A stretch of 64,000 nucleotides of DNA. Origin: Bosea sp. F3-2. Lineage in GTDB: Bacteria > Pseudomonadota > Alphaproteobacteria > Rhizobiales > Beijerinckiaceae. The notes under the pieces were generated by a model. The model did not search any database and was not told the origin of the DNA. It worked only from the letters and a program-made list of their open reading frames with translations. Below, piece after piece: positions 27,887-36,424 of this stretch. Location: the NCBI RefSeq assembly GCF_008253865.1, contig NZ_CP042331.1, forward strand, positions 1,736,001-1,800,000. The letters run 5' to 3'. Made by a program: the position numbers and the translations under genes. Within the stretch, counting starts at the first letter, position 1. The number at the start of each line of letters is the position of its first letter.

Positions 27887-28876
27887 ATGAAATCGCATCG
27901 CGCACTGCCAAGCCTTCGGGCCCCGTCCATTCCGGCTCGGGCCCGGCTCGCCTGCCTGCTTGCGATCGTCGCGGCCATTGGATGCTACTCAGCCGCTTCG
28001 GCGAATGACGCGCGGAATGCTGTCGACGATACACCGAACGGTCAGTTCACCCTTGGCGAGCGGCCGTTCACGGCCAGCTCGTCCTGGAATACGCCGATCG
28101 CTTCGAACGCAACCTTCGAAAAGATCGGCTGGCCTGCGGGCGCCCGCTTCGGCGTGGCCTGGAGCAGCTATTCTCCCGCCATTCACGTGAGCTCGGCTTC
28201 GGATCCCGCCGTTTCCGTCGAGCACCCGGCAAGCTGGGGGCGCCCCGCCGGCACCCTCAAGATCCGCATCCCTGCCAGCGCCAACGGCGCGACGGGGACC
28301 GACGGAGAATTGCTGGTGATCGACGGCGACACCGTTCACAACTTCTGGCAGTTCAAGCGGTTGAGCACCGAGACCGCCACGGCGCAATCCTATGCCGCAA
28401 CCAACCTCGTCACCGGCGACGGCTGGGGGCGCAGATCGCCCTTTCTCGGCGCCGGCATCGTGGCGGCCGGATCGAGCCAGCTTGCCGGCTTGCTGGTCGA
28501 GGCGGAAACCGACCGCGGTGACATAGCGCACGCGTTGCAGATCGCGATCGACGCCGCCTACGCGAAGCCGGGCCGCGTCGGCGAGGCGATCAATGGCGAC
28601 GGCAGGAAGCCGGACGGGCTGGTCCAGGAAGGCGAACGCCTGGCCATTCCAGCCAGCGTGACGATGCCGCGAGGGCTGTCGCCTCTCGGCCAAAAAGTCT
28701 TTCGCGCCTATCAGGTGTACGGCGCTTTTGTGATCGATGTGGCTGGAGGCGTCACCAATTTGCGCGCCCAAGCGAATGCCTACGACCAGATGACGATCAT
28801 GGCGCTACAACGCGACCTTGCCCGAATCTCCCCGCTGCTTCAGCGCGTGGGGCAGCAGAACGACGCAAATCCTTGA
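27887..28876 (+). CDS. Sec-exported protein of unknown function, paralogue of the type I cargo N-domain
   Basis: Protein of 329 residues from the ATG at 27887; the longer open frame upstream overlaps the GT2 gene. A signal peptide (RLACLLAIVAAIGCYSAASA, about residues 21-40) is followed by one domain of about 265 residues starting RPFTASSSWNTPIASNATF. Marked segments: GTDGELLVIDGDTVHNFWQF, TGDGWGRRSPFLGAG, GDIAHALQIAID, and YGAFVIDVAGG near the end. The same domain forms the N-terminus of the 828-residue protein that follows, with more than half the residues the same by eye. I do not know the function; a role in binding or modifying the polymer outside the cytoplasm is only suggested by context. 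Confidence 0.82.
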   Translation: MKSHRALPSLRAPSIPARARLACLLAIVAAIGCYSAASANDARNAVDDTPNGQFTLGERPFTASSSWNTPIASNATFEKIGWPAGARFGVAWSSYSPAIHVSSASDPAVSVEHPASWGRPAGTLKIRIPASANGATGTDGELLVIDGDTVHNFWQFKRLSTETATAQSYAATNLVTGDGWGRRSPFLGAGIVAAGSSQLAGLLVEAETDRGDIAHALQIAIDAAYAKPGRVGEAINGDGRKPDGLVQEGERLAIPASVTMPRGLSPLGQKVFRAYQVYGAFVIDVAGGVTNLRAQANAYDQMTIMALQRDLARISPLLQRVGQQNDANP

Positions 28877-29314
28877 CCATCTCGGGAGGGCGCGCAGGCA
28901 AGAGCCTGCTCGAAGCGCTCGTTGGCAGGCCGTTGCTTTCGACGCATGGCTGGCACCCACCCGGCTCGGCGGGCGGCCCTTGCGCATCACGGCCTCACTT
29001 CAAGTATCGAACGAATCAGTAATTTTATAAGATGTTTAGCCAAAGTCATATATCATATAGTTAATATATCCACAGAATTTTGTGCCCAAACATTTTCATT
29101 TTGGCATCACATTCCAAACACGATATCTGGCCACGTTCGCTCGTGGATGGGCCTTTGATTCGCCGCCTGATATGGCGATGACCCGTCATCCGACCGCTAA
29201 TCGCGCGGCGTGCCTGTCTATTCGCTGCGTTTCCACGGAACGGCGAGGACTACCCGGCTGGCCTACCAATCCCGCTCCCGTTTCCTTCTATATAAAATCA
29301 AGGAAAATAGGCTT
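28877..29314. other. AT-rich intergenic region before the type I cargo gene
   Basis: About 440 bp. Bases 29010-29110 are markedly AT-rich (for example ATATCATATAGTTAATATAT), unlike the surrounding GC-rich DNA. It should hold the promoter of the cargo gene. AAGGA lies about ten bases before the start at 29315. No gene is seen. Confidence 0.5.
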
Positions 29315-31801
29315 ATGAGCACACTCGACACTCGGCCATTCACCGCGTCTTCGAGTTGGAATACAGAAGTAGCTAACGACGCAACCTTCACAAAACTTAA
29401 TTGGCCCACATCGACCGGCTACAACTACAGCGTCGCGTGGAACAGTTATTCCCCTTCAGTTTACGTTGCTTCTTCTTCAGATCCACTTGTACAGGTCACC
29501 TACCCCCCGGGATGGGGCTATCCTGGCGGCACCATCAGCGTTCACATGCCGGCCGCCGCGGACGGCGCCGCGGGTACTGATGGCGAACTGATCGTCATCG
29601 ATGGCGACGTCGCCTACAACTTCTGGCAGTTCAACAGAACGAGTGCCACGACCGGTTCGGCCGCTTCGTTCGCGTCCGAGAACATCGTCACAGGCGACGG
29701 CTGGGGCAGCAAGTCGCCCTTCCTCGCCGCGGGCATCACGGCTGCCGGCGCAAGTCAGCTCGGCGGTCTGCTCGTCAAGGCAGAAACAGACGACGGGGTG
29801 ATCGATCACGCGCTGCAGCTCGCGGTCGACTTCTCGCTCGCTAAGCCCGGCGCTGTCGGCCAGGCCATCAACAGCGACGGCAGCAGCGCGTCGGGCATCG
29901 TCCAAGAAGGGCAACACCTCGCGATTCCGCCGGGTACGCCGATGCCAGCCGGCCTCTCCCCGCTTGGCCAGCAAGTCTTCAAGGCCATGCAGCAGTATGG
30001 CGCCTATGTCATCGATGTGGCCGGCGGCACGACCAACATTCGTGCACAGGCCAACGCCTACGATGACGCGACGATGACGGCGTTGTGGCACGACATGGGG
30101 AACATCACGCCATTGCTGCAAGGCGTGAGTGGCGGCACGTCGGGTTCCGGAAGCACGGGCACCAGCCCGACCAATCCGACAACCCCGACCGACCCGACAA
30201 CCCCGACGGACCCGACAACCCCCACGGCCCCGACCGCGCCCGCAGCCGACACGACTGCACCGTCGGTGCAGTGGGTCGCGGCCAACGGGCCGGGTGTCAC
30301 GAATGGCACCGGTACGGTCAAAGCCGGCGACACCGTGCACCTGACGCTGAAGCTCAGCGAGGTGGTGAACGTCAGCGGCACGCCGACTCTGTCGCTCAAC
30401 AGCAACGGCACCGCCACGTATGTGAGTGGCTCCGGCAGCGACACCTTGCAGTTCGACTACAAGGTTGCCGCAGGTGAGAACGCCGCCGATCTCGAGATCA
30501 GCGGGTACAACCTGTCCGGGGTGAAGGACCAGGCGGGCAACGCCATCAATGTTTCCGGCGCCCCGCATCAGCCCGGCGGAACGCTGGTCATCAATACCCA
30601 GGCGTCGGTCGACCCCACTGCTCCGGTCACCCCCACGACCCCGGTAAACCCGACGACCCCGGTCGCCCCCACCACCCCGGTCGCCCCCACGACCCCGGCC
30701 GATACAACAGCGCCGAAGGTCCAGTGGATCGCGGCCAACGCCGCCGGTCTCAGCAACGGAAACGGCACCGTTCGCGCCGGCGACACCGTGCATTTGTCGG
30801 TCAACTTCAACGAGGCGATGACCGTCAACGGCTCGCCGACCTTGTCGCTGAACAGCAGCGGCACGGCCAAGTATGTGGGTGGGTCCGGCACCAACACCTT
30901 GCAGTTCGACTACACGGTGGGTGCCGGCCAGAAGGCCTCGGACCTCGCGGTCACCGGCTACAATCTGGGTGGTGTAACGGATAAGGCGGGCAATGCCGTC
31001 AATCTTACCGGCGCGCCGCTTCAGCCCGCCGGAACGCTGGTCGTCAGCGCGACGTCGTCGGCCGATACCACGAAGCCCAAGGTCCAGTGGATCGCGGCCA
31101 ACGCCGATGGTCTCAGCAACGGAAACGGCACCGTTCGCGCCGGCGACACCGTGCATTTGTCGGTCAACTTCAACGAGGCGATGACCGTCAACGGCTCGCC
31201 GACCTTGTCGCTGAACAGCAACGGCACGGCCAAGTATGTCGGTGGGTCCGGCACCAACACCTTGCAGTTCGACTATACGGTGGGTGCCGGCCAGAACGCC
31301 TCGGACCTCGCGGTCACCCGCTACAATCTGGGTGGTGTCACGGATAAGGCGGGTAATACCGTCAATCTCTCCGGCGCGCCGCTCCAGCCCGCCGGAACGC
31401 TTGCCGTCAGCGCGACGTCGTTCAGTCCACAGACCGCAACGCTCACCTCGTCGGCGACCGATCTTGCGGCTCCTGCGACGGTGGCGCCCGCGGCGGACAC
31501 GTCCGTGAGCAGCTTGTCCTCGGCTTCACCGACGACATCGGACACCTCGCTTGTCACCGGCAGCCAGGCCAACAGTCTGACGGATCTGGCGTTCGGTAGC
31601 CGCAAGACGGTTGGCTTCCCCGGCTTCCAGGATACCGGTGCAAGTGCTGCACCGTCCGACAGCTCGGTGACGCCAAAGCTTGCCCTGTTGAGTCAGTACT
31701 CGGCCTCGAGCTTCGCCACGCCTGCGGCGACCTCCACCGCTGGTCAGACGCAGGGATGGTGGGGCAACGCCGCCCAGACCCTCGCGAAGCCACACGCGTA
31801 A
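29315..31801 (+). CDS. Large exported protein with Ig-like repeats, probable type I secretion cargo
   Basis: Protein of 828 residues from the ATG at 29315 (MSTLDTRPFTASSSWNTEVA), with no signal peptide. Residues ~5-275 are the same unnamed domain as in the preceding gene. A Pro/Thr linker (~285-310) leads to three Ig-like repeats of about 105-115 residues, near 311, 462 and 583, each holding a core like VQWIAAN, AGDTVHLSVNFNEAM, SPTLSLNS and TLQFDYTVGAG. A second Pro/Thr linker separates repeats 1 and 2. The last ~135 residues are Ser/Thr/Ala-rich and end QGWWGNAAQTLAKPHA. No RTX nonapeptides are seen. The type I transporter genes follow directly, so it is probably their cargo; that link is inference. 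Confidence 0.85.
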   Translation: MSTLDTRPFTASSSWNTEVANDATFTKLNWPTSTGYNYSVAWNSYSPSVYVASSSDPLVQVTYPPGWGYPGGTISVHMPAAADGAAGTDGELIVIDGDVAYNFWQFNRTSATTGSAASFASENIVTGDGWGSKSPFLAAGITAAGASQLGGLLVKAETDDGVIDHALQLAVDFSLAKPGAVGQAINSDGSSASGIVQEGQHLAIPPGTPMPAGLSPLGQQVFKAMQQYGAYVIDVAGGTTNIRAQANAYDDATMTALWHDMGNITPLLQGVSGGTSGSGSTGTSPTNPTTPTDPTTPTDPTTPTAPTAPAADTTAPSVQWVAANGPGVTNGTGTVKAGDTVHLTLKLSEVVNVSGTPTLSLNSNGTATYVSGSGSDTLQFDYKVAAGENAADLEISGYNLSGVKDQAGNAINVSGAPHQPGGTLVINTQASVDPTAPVTPTTPVNPTTPVAPTTPVAPTTPADTTAPKVQWIAANAAGLSNGNGTVRAGDTVHLSVNFNEAMTVNGSPTLSLNSSGTAKYVGGSGTNTLQFDYTVGAGQKASDLAVTGYNLGGVTDKAGNAVNLTGAPLQPAGTLVVSATSSADTTKPKVQWIAANADGLSNGNGTVRAGDTVHLSVNFNEAMTVNGSPTLSLNSNGTAKYVGGSGTNTLQFDYTVGAGQNASDLAVTRYNLGGVTDKAGNTVNLSGAPLQPAGTLAVSATSFSPQTATLTSSATDLAAPATVAPAADTSVSSLSSASPTTSDTSLVTGSQANSLTDLAFGSRKTVGFPGFQDTGASAAPSDSSVTPKLALLSQYSASSFATPAATSTAGQTQGWWGNAAQTLAKPHA
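30698..31423 (+). repeat. 363-bp tandem duplication in the cargo gene
   Basis: Two units, about 30698-31060 and 31061-31423, each encode one Ig-like repeat. For roughly 300 bp from the VQWIAAN codons the units differ at only about a dozen bases, including many unchanged third positions. The exact period is 363 bp (121 codons). The first repeat, 453 bp earlier, is clearly more distant. Confidence 0.85.
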
Positions 31802-31802
31802 T

Positions 31803-31885
31803 GCATCGGCCCGAAAGGTGGGATCCCACCTTTCGGGCACCTGATGCGTCAACAATGACGCCGTGCGTCCGCAAGGACGCACGGC
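31803..31885. repeat. Two-hairpin palindromic repeat, copy a
   Basis: Hairpin 1 (31803-31847) contains a perfect 28-base palindrome at 31810-31837 centred on GGATCC, inside outer arms GCATC/GATGC. After a short spacer with ACAATGAC, hairpin 2 pairs GCCGTGCGTCC (31860-31870) with GGACGCACGGC (31875-31885). It follows the cargo stop codon by two bases and may act as its terminator. Relatives are at 36263-36360 and 55845-55946. Confidence 0.8.
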
Positions 31886-32066
31886 GATCCAAGACGACGA
31901 TCCAAGTCAGCGAAACACCGAATTCTGGCGTCTTCGTATCAACGCGGCATCAGAGCGCTTGACGCTCGTCGTGGTGTGCATGTGGGGCAACGCCCCGCGC
32001 GCATGCGTCAAACGATATATACGCGGGACAAAAAGTTTGAAAAAGCCCGATAACGATACCCTTCCG

Positions 32067-34283
32067 ATGCCTGATGGCGGTCTGGCCGCGCTTATGTTCA
32101 TCCTGAGCAGTCAGGGCGTGAGCGTAACCCCGGAACAGATCCAGCATCAGTTTCCCGGTCGCCGCATCGGCGTCGTGGAGATGATCCGCTGCGCCAAGAG
32201 TCTGGGTCTCAAAGCCCGCTCTGTGACGACGAACTGGGAGCGGCTGGCGCATACGCCGCTGCCCGTGATCGCCGCCATGCGCGACGGAAGCTTCCTGCTG
32301 CTGGGACGATGCGGCGAGGACAGCATCCTCGTCCAGGCACCGAACGCCCCACGGCCGAGCATGATGTCGCGGGCCGAGCTGGAAGCGGCCTGGGACGGCC
32401 GGCTCGTGCTGATGACGAAGCGGGCTACGTTGACTGATCTTGCCCGACGTTTCGACATCACCTGGTTCATGGGCGCTATCCATAAGTACCGATGGCTCCT
32501 GGGCGAAGTTCTGGTGGCGTCCTTCTTCCTCCAGCTCTTCGGCCTGATCTCGCCGCTGTTCTTCCAGGTCGTCATCGACAAGGTTCTCGTGCATCGAAGC
32601 ATGAGCACGCTGGACGTGCTTGCTTTCGGCCTTGTGGCGATCGCCGTGTTCGAAGTCGTCCTCGGCGCCTTGCGAACTTACCTGTTCTCGCACACCACAA
32701 ACCGGATCGACGTCGAGCTTGGCGCGCGCCTGTTTCGTCATCTGCTGGCCCTGCCGATCGGCTACTTCCAGGCGAGACGCGTCGGCGATTCCGTCGCCCG
32801 CGTGCGCGAGCTCGAGAACATCCGCAACTTCCTCACCAGCTCGGGGCTGACGCTCGTCATCGACCTGTTCTTCACGGTCGTCTTCGTCGCCGCGCTGTTC
32901 TTCTATTCCCCGCAGCTGACCTGGATCGTCCTCGCGTCGCTGCCGGTCTATGTCGCTATATCCGCCGGCGTGACGCCGCTCTTTCGCCGCTACCTCGACG
33001 AGAAATTCGCCCGCGGCGCGGAGAACCAGGCCTTTCTGGTCGAGAGCGTGACGGCGGTCGAAACGCTCAAGGCCATGGCCATCGAACCCCAGATGCAGCA
33101 GCGCTGGGAGGAGCAGCTGGCGGCCTATGTCGCAGCGAGCTTCCGGGTGCTGACCCTGGGCAACGTCGCCAGTGAGACTGTTCAGCTCGTCAGCAAGCTG
33201 GTGACCGCCTCGATCCTCTATGTCGGCGCGAAGCTGGTCATCGGCGGCAGCCTTTCGGTCGGCGAGCTCATCGCGTTCAACCTGCTCGCCGGGCGCGTCA
33301 GCGGCCCCGTCCTGCGGCTGGCGCAAATCTGGCAGGAATTCCACCAGACCCGGCTCTCGATCGCGCGCCTCGGCGACATTCTCAACACCACGCCCGAGCC
33401 GGCCTACAACCCCAGCCGCACGGCCCTCCCGTCGGTTCGTGGCGACATCTCCTTCGAGCACGTCACCTTCCGTTACCGGATCGACGGGCCGGAGATTCTG
33501 CGCGACGTCAGCCTGAATATTCCGGCCGGGCAAATGATCGGCATCGTGGGCCCGTCCGGGTCCGGCAAAAGCACCTTGGCCAAGCTCGCCCAGCGGCTCT
33601 ACGTGCCGGAGAGCGGCCGGGTTCTGGTCGACGGGGTCGATGTCGCCCAGATCGACCCATCCTGGCTGCGCCGTCAGATCGGCATCGTTCTGCAGGACAA
33701 TATCCTGTTCAACCGCTCGATCCGCGACAACATCGCCTTGGCCGATCCCGCTCTTCCGGCGGAAAAGGTGATCGAAGCCGCGACACTGGCAGGTGCGCAC
33801 GAGTTCATTCTCAAATTGCCCGAGGGCTACGACACGATCGTCGGCGAGCGTGGCGGCAGCCTGTCCGGCGGGCAGCGCCAGCGCATCGCCATCGCTCGCG
33901 CCCTGGCAACCAATCCGCGCATCCTGATCTTCGATGAGGCAACGAGCGCCCTCGACTACGAGAGCGAGCACATCATCCAGCAGAACATGGCGCAGATCGC
34001 GCGTTCCCGGACAGTGCTCGTCATCGCACATCGCCTTTCCACCCTGCGGATGGCCGATCGCATCGTGACGATCGAAGGCGGCCGCCTGATCGAGGATGGC
34101 ACGCACGAAACACTGATGCGGACGGGTGGCCGGTACGCCACGTTGCATCGCCTCCAGTCCGGTTTGCCGGATGTCGGAGGCAAGCCGGCGGTTGCAAGTC
34201 ACGGGGCTGCTCGATCCGCGACCCCGAACACCATCGAGACGACCGCTCTTTCCATAGCCCAGGGGACCCATGCGGCGCGCTGA
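32067..34283 (+). CDS. Type I secretion ABC transporter with C39-like domain (HlyB/PrtD type)
   Basis: Inner-membrane exporter of 738 residues with the ATG at 32067; upstream ATGs are in frame but no start has a good ribosome site. Order: C39-peptidase-like domain (residues ~1-125) without the catalytic Cys (MPDGGLAALMFIL, where a peptidase has DCGxACL), six-span membrane domain (~155-430), then the ATPase. Walker A is GIVGPSGSGKSTLAKL, the signature LSGGQRQRIAIARAL, Walker B ILIFDEATSALD, and the switch His IAHRLST. This is the HlyB plan for a non-cleaved cargo. It overlaps the fusion-protein gene by 14 bp. Confidence 0.93.
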   Translation: MPDGGLAALMFILSSQGVSVTPEQIQHQFPGRRIGVVEMIRCAKSLGLKARSVTTNWERLAHTPLPVIAAMRDGSFLLLGRCGEDSILVQAPNAPRPSMMSRAELEAAWDGRLVLMTKRATLTDLARRFDITWFMGAIHKYRWLLGEVLVASFFLQLFGLISPLFFQVVIDKVLVHRSMSTLDVLAFGLVAIAVFEVVLGALRTYLFSHTTNRIDVELGARLFRHLLALPIGYFQARRVGDSVARVRELENIRNFLTSSGLTLVIDLFFTVVFVAALFFYSPQLTWIVLASLPVYVAISAGVTPLFRRYLDEKFARGAENQAFLVESVTAVETLKAMAIEPQMQQRWEEQLAAYVAASFRVLTLGNVASETVQLVSKLVTASILYVGAKLVIGGSLSVGELIAFNLLAGRVSGPVLRLAQIWQEFHQTRLSIARLGDILNTTPEPAYNPSRTALPSVRGDISFEHVTFRYRIDGPEILRDVSLNIPAGQMIGIVGPSGSGKSTLAKLAQRLYVPESGRVLVDGVDVAQIDPSWLRRQIGIVLQDNILFNRSIRDNIALADPALPAEKVIEAATLAGAHEFILKLPEGYDTIVGERGGSLSGGQRQRIAIARALATNPRILIFDEATSALDYESEHIIQQNMAQIARSRTVLVIAHRLSTLRMADRIVTIEGGRLIEDGTHETLMRTGGRYATLHRLQSGLPDVGGKPAVASHGAARSATPNTIETTALSIAQGTHAAR

Positions 34284-36243
34284 TTTCCCAGAGGGAACCA
34301 GTCGCGGCGAGATAAACGCCATGCACGCGCTCACAAACGATCAGTCTGGCCTTCTTGCTCTGGAGATGCTGCTGCGGCTGCGCGGCGTCGCTGCCACGGT
34401 AGAAGAGCTTCGCCGCCATATCGGCAACGGCGCCGTCGGCATCGCCGAGATGCTGCGAGGTGCCCGGGCATACGGCTTCGCGGGGCGGTCTCAGTCCGTC
34501 ACCTGGGACAAGCTTGTCGATCTTCCGCTGCCCTGCATCGCGGAGCTTCGCAACGGGGGCTTCCTGCTGCTCGGCAAAGTGAGCGAGGAAAAGGCGGTCG
34601 TCGTGGCCTCGAACATCACGCAGCCGACCTTGCTGACGCGGGCCGAATTCGAGGCCCAATGGGCCGGGCGCCTCGTCTTGCTGAAACAGGCCGAGGCAGT
34701 CGCGCGCTTCGACAAGGCTGTGGCGATCCGGGCACGCCAGGCTCTGACGACAACGGCACAATGGGGCGAGCGCAATACCCGCGCCGCCGTGACGGGCCTT
34801 GCGACCCGCTCGCAAGCCCTTCAGAAGGCAATCATCGCACGATCTATGAATGAAAACCGTATGAGATCCCAGGAACTCGCGTTCCTGCCGGCTGCGCTCG
34901 AAATCGTGGAAACCCCGCCCTCACCTGTGGGGCGCACCATCGGCCTGAGCATCATCGCCATCTTCGCCGTCGCGCTGGTCTGGGCGTGCATCGGTACCGT
35001 TGACATTGTTGCAGTTGCCCCCGGAAAAATCATTCCCAGCGGCCGGACCAAAACGATCCAGCCGTTCGAAACGGGCGTCGTGCGCGCGATCCAGGTCCAT
35101 GACGGCCAGGCCGTCAAGGCGGGCGACGTGCTGGTGGAGCTCGATACGACCGCCGCCGATGCCGAGCTCGGACATCTGCAGAACGACCTGATGGCCGCGC
35201 GTCTCGACATCGCGAGGCTTCAGGCGGCGATCACCAACAAGGACGATCCCCTTTCGGCATTCATCCCGCCCGAGGATGCCCCGGCCGACCTGCTCCGGAT
35301 GTACCGTGGCTTCCTCATCAGCCAAAACGGCGAGCAAAAGGCCAAACTCGCCGCCATTGATGGTCAGCTCGCGCAAAAGGGCGCAGAACGCGACACGATT
35401 CAGGCCTCCGTCGACAAGCTGAAGTCCACGATCGTCCCGCTCCAGCAGCGGGTCGAAATTCGCGAGCATCTTTTCCAGAAGGAACTCGGCTCCAAGGTGA
35501 CTTATCTCACCGAACTGCAGGATCTCGTCGGCCAGCGTCAGGACATCCTCGTTCAGGAGAAGCGCGGCAGCGAAACGAATGCCGCGGTTACCGCGCTGAT
35601 GGAGACGCGCACCAAAACCGTGGCCGAGTACGAACGGACCCTTTTCGACGAGCTGACCAAAGCCCAGCAGAAGGCGGCAGGCCTCAAGCGGGATATCGTG
35701 AAGGCCGAGCAGCGCAGAAACCTGCAAAGGCTGACGGCGCCGGTCGATGGCATCGTGCAGCAGCTCGCGATTCACACGATCGGCGGCGTCGTGACGCCGG
35801 CGCAGTCGCTGATGAACGTCGTTCCTGCGGAAAGCCGGCTGGAAATCGAGGCGATGATCTCGAACCGGGACATCGGCTTCGTAAGCGCCGGCCAGGAGGC
35901 CGCGATCAAGATCGATACCTTCAACTTCACACGCTACGGTCTGCTTCGCGGAACCATCCTCAGCATTTCGCAGGATGCGATCACGCGCGACAAGATTCCC
36001 GACAGTTCAGGCGAGAAGACGTCGGGCGCGAACAGCGACAGCAGCGAGCCGCGCGGCCAGGAATTGCTCTATTCCGCACGCGTTTCCTTGGATCGCACGC
36101 AATTGGCGATCGAGGACAAGCAGGTCAATCTGTCGCCCGGCATGGCTGTGACGGCGGAGATCAAGACTGGAAGGCGGCGGATCATCAGCTATCTGCTCTC
36201 GCCGCTCGCTCGCTATCAGCACGACAGCTTGCGCGAACGGTAA
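34270..36243 (+). CDS. Membrane fusion protein (HlyD type) with an N-terminal C39-like domain
   Basis: Periplasmic adaptor of the type I system, 657 residues, about 180 more than HlyD. Residues ~18-140 read as a second C39-like domain: NDQSGLLALEMLLRLRGVAA, HIGNGAVGIAEMLRGARAYG, LPLPCIAELRNGGFLLLGKV and RAEFEAQWAGRLVLL, closely parallel to the HlyB N-terminus, with Ser-Gly where the catalytic Cys would be. One membrane span follows (~222-243), then VAPGKIIPSGRTKTIQPFE and GDVLVELDTTAADAE (lipoyl half), a long coiled coil (~290-500), and LTAPVDGIVQQLAIHTIGG. AGGGGA precedes the ATG at 34270; MHALTND at 34321 is an alternative. An outer-membrane TolC partner is not in the window. Confidence 0.9.
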   Translation: MRRADFPEGTSRGEINAMHALTNDQSGLLALEMLLRLRGVAATVEELRRHIGNGAVGIAEMLRGARAYGFAGRSQSVTWDKLVDLPLPCIAELRNGGFLLLGKVSEEKAVVVASNITQPTLLTRAEFEAQWAGRLVLLKQAEAVARFDKAVAIRARQALTTTAQWGERNTRAAVTGLATRSQALQKAIIARSMNENRMRSQELAFLPAALEIVETPPSPVGRTIGLSIIAIFAVALVWACIGTVDIVAVAPGKIIPSGRTKTIQPFETGVVRAIQVHDGQAVKAGDVLVELDTTAADAELGHLQNDLMAARLDIARLQAAITNKDDPLSAFIPPEDAPADLLRMYRGFLISQNGEQKAKLAAIDGQLAQKGAERDTIQASVDKLKSTIVPLQQRVEIREHLFQKELGSKVTYLTELQDLVGQRQDILVQEKRGSETNAAVTALMETRTKTVAEYERTLFDELTKAQQKAAGLKRDIVKAEQRRNLQRLTAPVDGIVQQLAIHTIGGVVTPAQSLMNVVPAESRLEIEAMISNRDIGFVSAGQEAAIKIDTFNFTRYGLLRGTILSISQDAITRDKIPDSSGEKTSGANSDSSEPRGQELLYSARVSLDRTQLAIEDKQVNLSPGMAVTAEIKTGRRRIISYLLSPLARYQHDSLRER

Positions 36244-36262
36244 GCGCGGCTGTCCCGCTATA

Positions 36263-36360
36263 GCATCGGACCGAAAAGCGGAATCCACTTTTCGGAACAA
36301 TCCGCTGCGATTACAATGACTTGGATCGCCGCACGTCCGATAGGACGCGCGGCGATCTAG
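36263..36360. repeat. Two-hairpin palindromic repeat, copy b
   Basis: Hairpin 1 (36271-36295) pairs CCGAAAAG with CTTTTCGG around GGAATCC. The spacer again holds ACAATGAC. Hairpin 2 (36324-36357) pairs GATCGCCGC with GCGGCGATC around CGTCC/GGACG, and CTAG ends the element. It lies between the convergent fusion-protein and sigma-factor genes. Confidence 0.8.
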
Positions 36361-36424
36361 AGTTCCGGGCAAGAACCTGCCGCGAGCTGGAGACCTGATC
36401 GCCGGAGCTTACCAGCTACGGCGG

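Noticed and set aside
30160..30700. Short direct repeats resembling a CRISPR array or minisatellite
   Set aside because: They encode Pro/Thr linkers of the cargo protein in frame; there are no regular spacers and no cas genes.
31950..34334. Very long minus-strand reading frame opposite the ABC transporter
   Set aside because: It mirrors the exporter gene exactly, has no family motifs and arises from GC-rich third positions.
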